Assembly: GCA_032821775.1 (NCBI GenBank)
Contig: JAVLRN010000006.1
Coordinates: 2,914,001 to 2,978,000, forward strand
Direction: 5' to 3'
Length of the DNA stretch: 64,000 bases
From: Sanguinoderma infundibulare
Lineage: Eukaryota > Basidiomycota > Agaricomycetes > Polyporales > Polyporaceae
How positions within the stretch are numbered: position 1 is the first letter of the stretch; each line of letters opens with the position of its first letter. This document shows, piece after piece, positions 1 through 10,222 of the stretch. The notes under the pieces were generated by a model. That model saw only the letters and a list, made by a program, of their open reading frames with translations. It was not told the DNA's origin and did no database searches. The translations under genes and the position numbers were made by a program.

Positions 1-869
1 ATTACAATAGAATCCGAATGACATGTTGCTCGACGTCTAGATCTCCCCGGCAAGGCTGGCCCCCAGCGGCGTGCGACCATGATCATGATCAACCAGTGCC
101 ACCCTCTCTTCTCTTTTGGACCACATCTATGAATTTTAACAGGTCCACGATAGAACACTGATAGAGATGACCACCCGACGACAGTAAAAATCGAACAACT
201 CAGTCTAGTAATGATCTCCCCTCTAGTGTTAGCCAACATTGCCACCCCCAAACAGCAAGTAGTCCGTGTCCGTCGAGGGCAAGAAATTAAAGCAGAACGC
301 ATCCTACGGCCGGTAGAGCTGTCATTCACGATGGCATGGTAGAGCAGAGCGGGGGCGGCGGAGACATGACTCTCTTGAGGGTGACAAGAAGCCATTTGAA
401 TGCGTGTTGTGCCTTAGTTCAGACAATCATTCCACCTCCTTTGATGACGAGATCGCCGACAAGTCCCATATCTGGCAACTACGAAGCAATCGCGGCCGGT
501 TCCATATTTCCAACACCTGGGCAGGTACACTGCTTCGGGAACAACAGATGCAAGCACTGGAATCAGGTTATCATTAATTTTGCGTTAACGGACGTGACAG
601 TATCGAAACGTATGCAAAGCATTAACCATAGGCAGGTCCAGCAGCGCCGCGCGGTCGGCTAGATAGTACTTGTACTCTATCGAAAATCACCCACTTGACG
701 AGAAGTTGCTGAAACTGTCTAATAACACCCCCCTCACTTCGGCGACACAGGGCTACTCGCCCAACGCCGGGGCTCGGAGATCCGACCGAAGGTGGTTTTG
801 AGAAAGTCAAGTTAACGTAAGATGATGCTACTTCGAGTTAGCCGCGGCAGCATTTCCTCCAGCGACGAC
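1..869. other. No gene recognised
   Basis: I see no open frame with recognisable protein character and no splice-linked exons in this stretch. It lies 3' of the proline-rich gene that ends at 870, so it probably includes that gene's 3' untranslated region. No clear repeat or RNA gene was seen. Confidence 0.5.
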
Positions 870-2059
870 CTAGTAGAGAGGAGGAGCCGGCCCGGGCGGC
901 GGGAACGGGGCATGAGGCGGCGGCGGCGGCGGAGCAGCCTCGCGGATCGCGTGCGGACCAGGAGCGGGGGCAGGCGCAGGGACCGGGGCAGGCTTAGGGA
1001 CAGCCGGCGGAGGAGGTGCGGGCTTGGGCTGTTGTGGAGGAGGAGCGGGCTTGGGCTGTTGCGGGGGAGGTGCGGGCTTGGGCTGTTGCGGGGGAGGCGC
1101 AGCCTCACGAGGACCATGAGGAGGTGGCGGCGGGGAAGGTCCATGCGGGGGAGGAGGTCCCTGCGGACCCGGCGGGGGAGGAGCAGCTTCACGTGGACCG
1201 TGGGGACCCGGAGCCGGACCAGGACCAGGAGCCGGACCCGGAGGAGGCGCGGGCTTGGGCGCAGGTGCTGGAACGACCGGCGGAGGAGGAGCGGGCTTGG
1301 GCCCTTGCGGAGGAGGCGCGGGCTTGGGCTGCGGCGGGGGAGGAGCAGCCTCACGTGGACCGTGGGGACCGGGTGCCGGGGCGGGCGCGGGCGCGGGTGC
1401 TGGAGCAGGCCCAGGGATAACTGGGGGAGGAGGGGCGGGCTTGGGCCCTTGCGGAGGAGGGGCGGGCTTGGGCCCTTGCGGAGGAGGCGCGGGCTTGGGC
1501 CCTTGCGGGGGAGGTGCGGGCTTGGGCTGCGGCGGGGGAGGAGCCGCCTCACGAGGACCATGAGGAGGTGGCGGCGGGGAAGGTCCATGCGGGGGAGGCG
1601 GCCCCTGCGGACCCGGGGGGCCCGGCGGGGGAGGGGCAGCTTCACGTGGTCCGTGGGGACCCGGAGCAGGACCCGGAGCCGGACCTGGACCCGGAGCAGG
1701 CGCGGGCTTGGGCGCAGGTGCTGGGACAACCGGCGGAGGAGGGGCGGGCTTGGGCCCTTGCGGAGGAGGCGCGGGCTTGGGCTGCGGCGGGGGAGGAGCT
1801 GCCTCACGAGGACCATGAGGAGGCGGCAGAAGAGGTGGCGGGGGGCCAGCAGGGCCCGGCGGGGGCGGCGGAGCGCGACCAACAACAGCGACATCCCGGG
1901 CACACGCAACGCTGCAAAAAACGAACATCCATGCATCAGCGTTGGCATTTGCGATGAGCGAACACAACCCGGCACTCACGAGTTGCTCGTGCAGACCGGA
2001 GCACCATACCCGCCGACGGCGAGCGCGATGAGGGCGTACAAGATGGCAGCGGAACGCAT
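870..2059 (-). CDS. Secreted proline-rich repeat protein
   Basis: Two exons are visible, 2059-1980 and 1911-870, joined across a 68 bp GT-AG intron in phase 2, giving about 373 residues. The N-terminus starts MRSAAILYAL and runs on with Ala, Leu, Val and Gly for about 20 residues, so it reads as a signal peptide. A short Cys-containing segment (VCTSNS, then VACARDV) follows. The rest is almost wholly Pro, Ala, Gly, Lys and Gln, with the block GPHGPREAAPPPP recurring several times between PKPAPPP repeats. There is no GPI-type hydrophobic tail; the protein ends APPLY. Such composition suggests an extended cell-wall or extracellular matrix protein, but this is inference and I can name no family. 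The other frames of the same DNA are also open because the sequence is GC-rich and repetitive. I chose this frame because only it joins to a signal peptide and keeps a proline-rich repeat. A TATA box lies about 110 bp upstream. Confidence 0.72.
890..1865 (-). repeat. Proline-coding minisatellite
   Basis: GC-rich imperfect tandem repeats inside the second exon of the proline-rich gene. Short units encoding PKPAPPPQG are nested in longer blocks that begin with HGPREAAPPPP. The segments around 1020-1420 and 1490-1850 resemble each other, which suggests duplication of a whole block as well as slippage of the short units. Confidence 0.75.
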
Positions 2060-2166
2060 CTTGGCTGTGTCCTGAGATCGAAGGTCGGGTTTTGAGGACG
2101 GTGGTGTCAGAAGCAGGTGGAGTGCAGCGACGAGCCGTTGAGGTTTGAACCAGCAAGTCGCTCAGC

Positions 2167-2173
2167 TTTTTAT
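2167..2173 (-). promoter_or_regulatory. TATA box of the proline-rich gene
   Basis: The minus strand reads TATAAAA here, about 110 bp before the ATG at 2059. Position and match fit a core promoter element of the secreted proline-rich gene. The assignment rests on sequence and distance only. Confidence 0.45.
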
Positions 2174-3568
2174 ACGCGAACATCGTCCGAGTCCAAGTAT
2201 GCGAGTTCTTGCCATACGTCGTGACGGTACTCGACCATCATGGTACCGGTGTGTCACAGACGATGTGCGGCCCCGACGATTACATCCCGCAGCACGACCT
2301 TCTGGTGTTCGACGATGTGCGGCCCGCAGTAAGCGCGTGTCAGAAGCGAGCCTTTCATCACCTCGTTTCGTTGCCGATGTGGGTGCAACTGAAAGTAGAA
2401 GCAAGATCATTTTAGAATGTTTGGTCGTCAAGCAGCCAAACACCCGACTGAACGTACGAATTCAAACCATGGCTGCCAAGTACACATTATTAGGATATGA
2501 ATAGTTGGCCTGTTGTACTACGAGTTCATACACATACTGTTGAACGGTTGCGCTAGAGTACAAACACGAAGCAGTAACGTAATTTGCTTGAGGCATCGTC
2601 CTTGAAGTTAGGTTTCCGAAGAAGCGCACTGCGTGAAACGAGCTAATCAGCAACCGGAAAGATGTCCCGGAGGCCTCGAATAATCTGTGATTTGGGAAAA
2701 GAGTTGTGCAGCGTCAGTAGATGGATCCCCACTAGTCACGGTTATGAACTTACGGTCATCGCGCGAGTAGTCTTCAACGTGTCTGCCGCGTGCATCAGCA
2801 GTCAAGCACTCACATATCACATATAGCGATATTCACCTTTCAGCTGCGCGCGGTCCAGAAAATCTTTGCACAGTGACGTCGTCGTCCAACAATGGGTTGT
2901 CCCGCTCCGCAGCCTCGTTCACTTCATGTCCGGGCGAGCCGTTTCTTCGGGGATGTAAGAAGCTATTTCAGTCCCCCACCGTGACGGGGTCGTGCCCAGC
3001 AGCTTCGCGCGCGACGTCGCTGATACATATTGGCTGTACGAAGATATGTTCGCAGTATATCATGACATGGCCGGAAGGTATCCGACGTCCGCGGGTCGAA
3101 CTATCCCTGCGGACGAAGAGCATCTCGACCGGTGGTGTTTGTGTTTTCGTACCATGTTTTCACACCACGTATGTTTACGCGGGGATCGTGTCCGGACGCG
3201 AAGAACAAGTGGGAGGAGTGATGGCGGAAGGGAAGGTGGGTACGAAGGTACGAAGGACGGCGAGAAGGCGAGCAGGGATGAGCTCAAGCAGTTGACGTGG
3301 AACGCAGAACATAGACTCGGAGACGAGAAAAGACGCGACCTTCGTGGCGGATTGTTTAGATAACAACCCGGTGCGAGAAAAGAGTTGATGCGAGCCGGAG
3401 CCGGAGTTTGTGGAGTCCGACCTGGACTCTCGCCGTTCTTGTCGATCGTGACAATAACATGGCATCGCCCCGACGGGCGCATGACCCAACATTTAAGCCT
3501 GTACGCGAGGTTTGTTTACGATGCATTCTTACGATGAGAAAAAAAAACGCAGAACATGGCTCACTCAC
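2174..3568. other. Intergenic, no gene recognised
   Basis: Only short open frames without family resemblance occur here. The part next to 3569 may hold the unassigned 3' exons of the gene on the minus strand. Confidence 0.4.
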
Positions 3569-4368
3569 ATTGACTTCGATGGGGTAGCTGAGAGTGTCTA
3601 GCAGGTTTCCCGCTCGGATGGCGCTACTCCAGGAGATAGTCGCAAAATAGGTATTGGGCGATCGCTCTTCCATACCATTACATCCGGCCTGAAGCGTCAG
3701 TCCACCATTTGCGGCCAGAGTGATCACAACTCACCATCTACCTGGCATCGCCATCCTCTCCATAGGCAGTACACCGCTTCGGCTTCGTAACTTCCATGTA
3801 GACCAGAGAAGGCACAATGTAGCGCAGAGAACAGCCGGCGTAGATGGACTTCGCGAAGTCGATGGCGGCCTGTGGTCGATGTTGGTGACAGAGAAAAGCA
3901 GAGAAACGGCTCGGGTCAAAGTCGCACAGCAGCATCCGACATTAACGCTGACATTCGGACTGTCGGACCGTAGACGCCGCACATCACCACTGAGGACCCA
4001 GCCGGCCAAGTAGTACTTGTGCGCGCGGCGTCCGGGATTCAAGACAGAGAACGTTATGGCCCGCATTCACCAAATCCTGCAGAACAGCGAATCAGGTCAT
4101 CGGACTTGGAACCACATGCCAGACGTGTGTGTACCTTCAGCTCCTTCTCTGAAAGCTGGGGACGAATAATGGCCCACTCGGGCATCACCTCGAACTTGAC
4201 GTCCGGTTCGCCCAAGTGGAATCCTCCCCGCTCACGTCTAGCCTCATCTGAGATCAGCCTGTTAGCTATATCCATGAAGCTCTGGATCCGCTCGCGGTCG
4301 ACTTCGCTCGGCCCCTTGGTTCTCAAGGAGGGGCCGCTAGAACCGGCCGGAATGAAAACACCCCGCAT
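3569..4368 (-). CDS. Unrecognised spliced protein
   Basis: I do not recognise this gene. The first exon starts at 4368 (MRGVFIPAGS) and encodes a hydrophilic segment ending QLSEKELK. A 58 bp GT-AG intron follows, with an exon reading DLVNAGHNVLCLES. Further upstream-to-downstream pieces look spliced: one with AIDFAKSIYAGCSL and LVYMEVTKPKR, then another with NTYFATISWSSAIR and LLDTLSYPIEVN that ends at a GTGAGT donor near 3569. The links between exons two and three are not certain and the 3' end was not found, so the limits are provisional. It lies head-to-head with the degraded reductase at 4.5 kb. No domain or catalytic motif was seen. Confidence 0.3.
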
Positions 4369-4524
4369 TTTCCGGGCGTCCCTGTGAGTTCGACTTCGTC
4401 AGGTTCTATTTATCTCAGCCCGCTCCTAGTCAGCGAGTTACTGATTCGCGTTGTAACCGCAGTTACAGATGGGCATGCAAGACGTTTCAAAGAGAGCCAC
4501 GCTTCTGTTGAGACCAACTCGTAG

Positions 4525-5540
4525 GACGTCGGGGATACATTCCCCCATGTGCGTGGCGGCTTTCCGCTCCCTGGAAAGAAGGACCCGGCCGTGCAAATCA
4601 AGGTCAGCTCCGCCTCTGTTGTTCCATGCCCGCCACTCAGTGCGCAAGACAGAGTGTGATAGAAGGCACGCTAAATGTCCTGCACCAAGCGACTGCTAAG
4701 GCGTAACAAAGTTTGTCGTGACAAGCAGCGTCGATCGTGCGTGACCAGGTGTAGGCATTGCATTTCGGAGGAACCTCTCCTGATCTGCGCTTTGACATGG
4801 CTAGCGCGAAGGATAGCTACACCGGCATCACGATCTCGGCAAAGGGCGCGTAAGCCTAGGCGGAGTCTGACGCGTCGCGCACTGACGAGCTATGTGTTTC
4901 GCAGACTGGGGCCGAACGTCCATCCCAGACTCTCTCCTCGATCCCGACCGTGACGCCGGCTACGTCTCGAGGAAAGAACCTTGCGGAAAAGGCGGCCTGG
5001 GAGTTCAACAAGGAACACCCCGAGCTCGACATCGCAACCAGTCAGTATCTCACTTCCTACTCTTGCCACAGCACGCATGGTCGATCCTATCACTCGCAGC
5101 ATGCCCGACCTGGGTTTACGGCCCGCTAATCCTTCCACTCTACAAGGCTTCCACCGGCATCATCGACTACCAGCTCATCACCGGCGAGCCCGGCCGCCCG
5201 ATCCCTTTCCAGCTCATTCCCTTCCATGTGGACGTCCGCAACGTCGCCCGCGCACACGTCTGCGCTCTTGAGGTCCCGCCTCTCCCGACCGGCGTGGACC
5301 GCCAGGAGAAGCGCTTTCTCGTCACATATCCCGCCGCTCCTTTCACGAGACGTACCCGGCGCTGCGGGACCGGCTGCCGTTGCTCGAGAAGGTCCCTGGG
5401 CTTCGGCTTCCAGGGCCTGTCTCTAAGCACGACACCACGCGGGCGAGGGAGGTTCTCGGGATCGCGGAGTACGTGGACTGGCGGAAGACCGTGGACGAGA
5501 CCATCGACGCACTCCTTGAGGCGGAGACTGTCCGTCTGGG
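4525..5540 (+). pseudogene. Decayed NAD(P)-dependent aldehyde/ketone reductase
   Basis: This is a broken third relative of the intact reductases at 8.8 and 30.5 kb. Recognisable pieces in order are PLPGKKDP, GTLNVLHQAT, TKFVVTSSV, DSYTGITISAKG, WEFNKEHPELDIAT, TWVYGPLILPLYKAS, LITGEPGRPIPFQLIPFHVDV, and near the C-terminus GPVSKHDTTRAREVLG and VDETIDALLEAE. The whole N-terminal Rossmann segment (the GASGYIA region) is absent. Compared with its paralogs there is a one-base loss inside the AKGVTKF segment, a donor changed from GTGCGT to GCGCGT, frame loss around the YxxxK catalytic segment, and a deletion after KRFLVTYP. The ending in EKTW found in the intact copies is gone. These several independent lesions make it a pseudogene of the extended short-chain dehydrogenase (dihydroflavonol-4-reductase-like) family. 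Confidence 0.75.
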
Positions 5541-6609
5541 CGTAAGGTACGCTACGTTGCAATACGTTTTCAGCCATCGAGCATATCCTTCCTTCCAATC
5601 GGGATATAGCTTGAGCCCCTGTCCTGGAGTCATACGGGCGGCGTCGATCGATGACACGGCGCATTCCTGAGTATTCATTGGATTCATGACGCGAGATACA
5701 ATACAGTGGACGACAACAAAGAGTGGAAATCGTACATCAGGGTACGAGGCGAAATTGGCGGATGGATTTGCACTCGGAAACGAGTGGCAAGTCAAGCGAG
5801 TGATCCTCATCGAGGTTTGTTGCTACCCGACCCTGGGCAGTAGTGGATACCGCCTGAAGAAGGCATACACTGGTTGCAGACAGAGCAGCACTCTACATTT
5901 GCGATCTGGGATAGTGTGCATTGGCCGCTTAGCATTCCCCAGGACCCAGCTGTGGCTGCGACATACCGGAAAGGATACGTGTTCTTAGTGCGGCACGCTG
6001 ATTTATGCTGAAGCCATTGATGCACGGTGAGTCGCGGTGGTGTTGGTGATGAGTGAAGGTCACTTACGAGAGGTCTATGGGCAGGTGGGAGGCGGAACCA
6101 GTCCCTCGACTGTTCCTTTATGTCCTGCGCGTCCTGAAAACCTCCTTCGCATTTTTGCGCAACTGGGCGAACCGTCACGCTTGGCCCTGAGTGAAAACAC
6201 GCGCGAACTGACTCGTAAGTGCAAATATGTCCTCCATCAGCTCAAGCAGGTGGAGCGGCTCGAGAGCTCCAATGCGACCAGTTGGGCAGGAATATTTTCG
6301 TCATGGCCCTAGTATACCAGAAGGCCTTGTGAACCACAATTTTAATCCGCTCCCGGGAATAGCATCAGCCAAAGAAAAGAGACTCCTTCTATACCCAGCT
6401 TTCCCCTTCTTCCCTGCGAACGGTGAGGCCGTTAACAGCCAAGTATCACACGCTACGACATGCCGCCCTGGCCTCGAGGCCCTGATGACAAGCTCTTTCC
6501 CTGGCGAAGGCGCCGCCCATCATCGTCAGGCCCTGACCCCAACCTGATTCCCTTTATTTGCGACCCTATTCTACTCAGCTCTCCAAGCTCACCCTCTCTT
6601 CCTTCCGGC
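5541..6609. other. Intergenic, no gene recognised
   Basis: Short frames only. This DNA separates the reductase pseudogene from the phosphotransferase-fold gene and would contain the latter's promoter. No clear TATA box or repeat was identified. Confidence 0.4.
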
Positions 6610-7973
6610 ATGGCGCTGTCCACATTTTGGGATAGAAGCGGGCAGATAGCGCAGCTGGAGCCATTTCCGGACTCCTTCCAACATTGGGAAACCGGCCAGA
6701 CTCTTGACCGCGTGCAACAGACGCTGCTCCAGAGAGTCGAGAAGGTCCTGGCCAGAAAAGCGGTTCGGACAGAGCTTCGCTCTGTAGACAGAAGAAATAC
6801 GGTGAGTCACAGCCAACCCATCCCCAGCGCATCGATGGCTTACCATACCTAGGTGCTGGAGATCGAATATGACGGCGGCCATCAGGACATTCTGCGGATG
6901 CCTGAAGTGACCTTCGACGACAAGGGAGAAATCACTCAGGATCTTACCCTGTTTACTGGAGAGATTGAGTTACTCCGTTGGCTGAAAGCTAATAGCGTTT
7001 CGCTACCTGCTCCATGCGTCCGGTCTGTCGTTCGTCATTCTCACAGCGAGCCGTACACGTTTGCTATCATGGAGAAGATGCCGGGAGACTGCATGTTGAA
7101 CGTCTTCGGAAGCCTCCCGTTCGACATCAAGGTGAGGCGTGCTGCCACAACGCCCTTCCGGCTTATTACGAAGCTGATAAACGTCTTCAGGAGGCGATCG
7201 TGCGCAACGCTGCTGCCGTGATGCTGGAGCTCAACGGCGTGGTTGTACCTCAACGCATTAGAACCACCCGCATTCACGAAGGCATCATCGATCTCGTGCC
7301 ACTTGTGTCTATCATCCCAGGGTTCAGTTCCTCCCGCATATTCGACACCCTCGAGGAGTGCTTATACTCCCTGGTCCGGGCGAAGCGAGACTCGGACCGT
7401 ATCGGCTCCGACGACGCCTCGAGGGTATACGCGAACGCCGTTCTAGACCGTCTCGCCGAGAAACTACCCTCCATACTCCAGCGGCTGTCGTCGCCCACCT
7501 ATCGGCGCTGCATCTTGAGTCACGACGACCTCAATGAGACCAACGTGCTCGCGAGCAACGACGGAACCGTCACCGGCGTCATCGATTGGGAGTACCATTC
7601 CGTGCGACCTGTCGTCCTGGCCGCGCAATATCCGCGTTGGCTGCGGTACGACGGTGTGTATGACCCGCGCTTTGCTCTCGGGGAGAACTGGTGGACCGCT
7701 AGTCCGCAGGACGCGACGAGGTTGAGGGTGATTTATGCAGAGGTCGGTCGTCGCTCTCTATACGAGTCTGGAAGACTGAACTCACCTATTTCCGGGTCCT
7801 AGATGATCAAGTCACAGGATGAGGACTACTGGCGGGCACTCATCGACGGAGAGGTGCTTCGGCAGATCTACGAGTGGGTCACAGATACCCATGTCGACCC
7901 TGGTTGCGCTGCGATGGCGCGATGGATGGATGAGACTTTCGGCCCACCGTCCCCGAAAGCGGTGGCAGGCTGA
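6610..7973 (+). CDS. Aminoglycoside phosphotransferase-fold (APH) kinase-like protein
   Basis: Four exons keep one frame: 6610-6801, 6853-7131, 7191-7742 and 7803-7973, giving about 397 residues. The product has the APH/choline-kinase fold (PF01636 type). The N-lobe segment reads GEIELLRWLKANS and TFAIMEKMPGDCM. The catalytic loop is CILSHDDLNETNVL, with the HxDxxxxN pattern holding the catalytic Asp and metal-binding Asn. The metal-binding segment is GVIDWEYHSV, where a DxD/DWE motif is expected. Fungal genomes carry many such genes. They are related in fold to antibiotic-modifying and small-molecule kinases, but the substrates are mostly unknown, so no resistance role is claimed. It lies between a dead and a live reductase on the same strand. 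Start and splice sites were chosen because all introns are 50-60 bp, GT-AG and in phase 0. Confidence 0.82.
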
Positions 7974-8775
7974 GCAAGCAAGCGTGGGAAAATGATGACG
8001 TGGGCGTTGAGTACGGTTTTGTAGTACTTGGTAAAGTACCGTCACGTCACTGCGTCTACTCTTCCTCCTTCCCCGGCCACTCATACTACACGGGAGCTAG
8101 ATTGGCCTCCTTTTCAAAGTTTCCCGTATTATCCTAGTTGCGTTGAATGCGCAGCGATGGTCTTGTGCCAATGTTCGGAGTATCAAACTCCCTATCCTCG
8201 TTGCTGGAAAGGCACGATGGATTTCGATAACTTTGCTTTCCTGTTCTCCATCCTTCGAGTTGGCACCTGACAAGCTGATGCTTCGCACGCTGGCAGGTCA
8301 CCCTCTATCAGAGCCATTCTACGCGGGGGGCCGGAGTTGCCATGACGATTCCTGTCTCCGTACACAAGGAGAAGCAGCCGGTCGAGCGTAACTGTGTCCG
8401 AGTACAGATGTTCGCAAGTCAGGAGGTCCCAGTGAGCTCTCAGGGCTGAGGGGATCCCCTATTTTCAGAAGGCAAGCTCTTTCGTTCCTCATCTGGTTGG
8501 CCCTTCGACAACCTGACTACCTTTTAGACTTCTGGATTCAAGATGGTCCCTGAACGTCAATAGTTCTAGACCAGCGATGGAGCGCGAAGGCGGTGCAGTC
8601 CCACAAAAGGTGGCCAATCCACGTGTGGTGAGCCATCCACCTCGATCACCGCCACGAGGGCGACGAGGCTTGGCGTCATGCTCTCCTTAAAGGAATGCGT
8701 TCATGGCGGAGGCCTCGGGATCCGCAGTTGCATCGTTCCTCCTTCCCCTCACTCTCGCCCCCGTACTCGATCACA
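7974..8775. other. Intergenic, promoter side of the reductase
   Basis: I see no gene here. It should hold the 3' end signals of the APH-like gene and the promoter of the reductase that begins at 8776. Confidence 0.45.
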
Positions 8776-10222
8776 ATGAACGGCAACATCTCTTCCAACA
8801 AGCTCGTCTTGGTACGACTATCCATGTTGTTTGCTACCGTTTCAAGCCGCCCACTAATCGGGCACGCAGGTTACTGGCGCATCGGGATACATCGCTTCTC
8901 ACGTCGTGCAAGATCTCCTTGACGCTGGGTATCGGGTCAGAGGGTGTGTCCATCAATCATGTTCTCAGTCTTGACCGCTGCTGACAGTCCTCGTAGGACT
9001 GCTCGCGGGAGCAGGTTAGATCTCATTCGCGACTTTTGGAACGGAACGAAGGAGTTCGAAGCCGTGCATATGGACAACATCGCAACGAGTGATCTCACCG
9101 ACGTCCTCAGAGGTGAGGATTGCACGCTTATCTTCCCTCCACCCCCTTGCATGACCGACGTCGATCATAACAGGCGTGAGTGCGGTGATACATATCGCTT
9201 CCCCGCTCCCCGGGAAAGAGGACCCAGAGCACGAGATTCAAGTCAGTGTCAATTCCTTTTATTTTTACGCTAACTACTGAACGCACGACGTAGAGCGCCG
9301 TAGATGGCACCAAGAATATTATGCGTCAAGCAATGGCTCAAGGCATCACGAAGTTCGTCGTGACGAGCAGCTGGGTGTCTCTTGTAGACCGTGAGTCGCT
9401 GTGGTGATCATAACCGGGGAGACATCCGCTGACCGTGAGCGATCTTGTGTGACAGCCGGAATGAACGACAGCTACAGAGGTCTTACGATCTCCGAAAAGA
9501 GTGCGTAATGCGTATTGATCAATTGCGCCCTGGTGGACAACCCAGTGACGAGCCATATTTCGTGCAGATTGGGGGAAGACATCCCGCGCGGATCTCCTTT
9601 ATCCGGGCCGCAACGACCTCTACGTGTACGGCGGCGCAAAGATCTTTTCAGAGCAAGCTGCGTGGGAGCTCAGCCACGAACATCCTGAGCTCGACGTCGC
9701 GACCAGTAAGCCTCTCTCGCCACGACATTCTCGTTGCTCACACATACAACCGCAGTACTCCCAACCTACGTCTACGGCCCGCACATCCTTCCGGTCTCCA
9801 GGTCGACCCTCGCTACCGTCGAACTCGTCTACCAGCTCATCGACGGCGAGCCCGGCCGCCCGATCCCCTTCCAGCCCATCCCTTTTTACGTGGACGTCCG
9901 CGACATCGCCCGGGCGCACGTCCGCGCTCTTGAGCTACCGCCGCTGCCCCCCAACGTTGATCCCGAGGAGAAACGCTTCCTCATCTCGAACCCGAACGTC
10001 GCCTTGTGGGCCGACGTCGTCAAGTACCTCTACGACACGCGCCCGGCACTGCGGGACAGGCTCCCTGCGCTGGACAGGCCTCCGGTGCTTCCGGGCCCGC
10101 TCTCGAGGAACGACACGACACACGCGAAGGAGGTGTTGGGGATGAAGGAGTACATCGACTGGCACAAGATCATCAACGACACGATCGACTCGTGCCTCGA
10201 GGCCGAGAAGACTTGGAGATAA
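8776..10222 (+). CDS. NAD(P)-dependent reductase, dihydroflavonol-4-reductase-like
   Basis: Eight exons can be joined in frame: 8776-8811, 8870-8943, 8997-9112, 9174-9241, 9294-9390, 9456-9500, 9568-9705 and 9756-10222, giving about 346 residues. The N-terminus carries the cofactor-binding Rossmann motif VTGASGYIASHV. HIASPLPGKEDP and KFVVTSSW follow as strand segments typical of the family, then the catalytic YxxxK as YGGAK. The C-terminal half, with LPTYVYGPHILP and IPFYVDVRDIARAH, matches extended short-chain dehydrogenases (NAD-dependent epimerase/dehydratase family, PF01370/PF01073). Known members reduce aldehydes or ketones such as cinnamaldehyde-type and dihydroflavonol-type substrates in the cytosol. 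The true substrate here is unknown. It is the intact sister of the pseudogene at 4.5 kb and of the minus-strand gene at 30.5 kb. Confidence 0.88.

Noticed and set aside
822..2075. Long Arg/Gly-rich open frames on the plus strand and in other minus frames
   Set aside because: They are shadows of the proline-coding repeat. The Arg-rich frames have no signal peptide or splice logic, while the chosen minus frame joins in phase to one.
6610..7973. Antibiotic-resistance gene
   Set aside because: The fold matches aminoglycoside phosphotransferases, but such genes are abundant in fungi with other or unknown substrates. The sequence gives no support for resistance.
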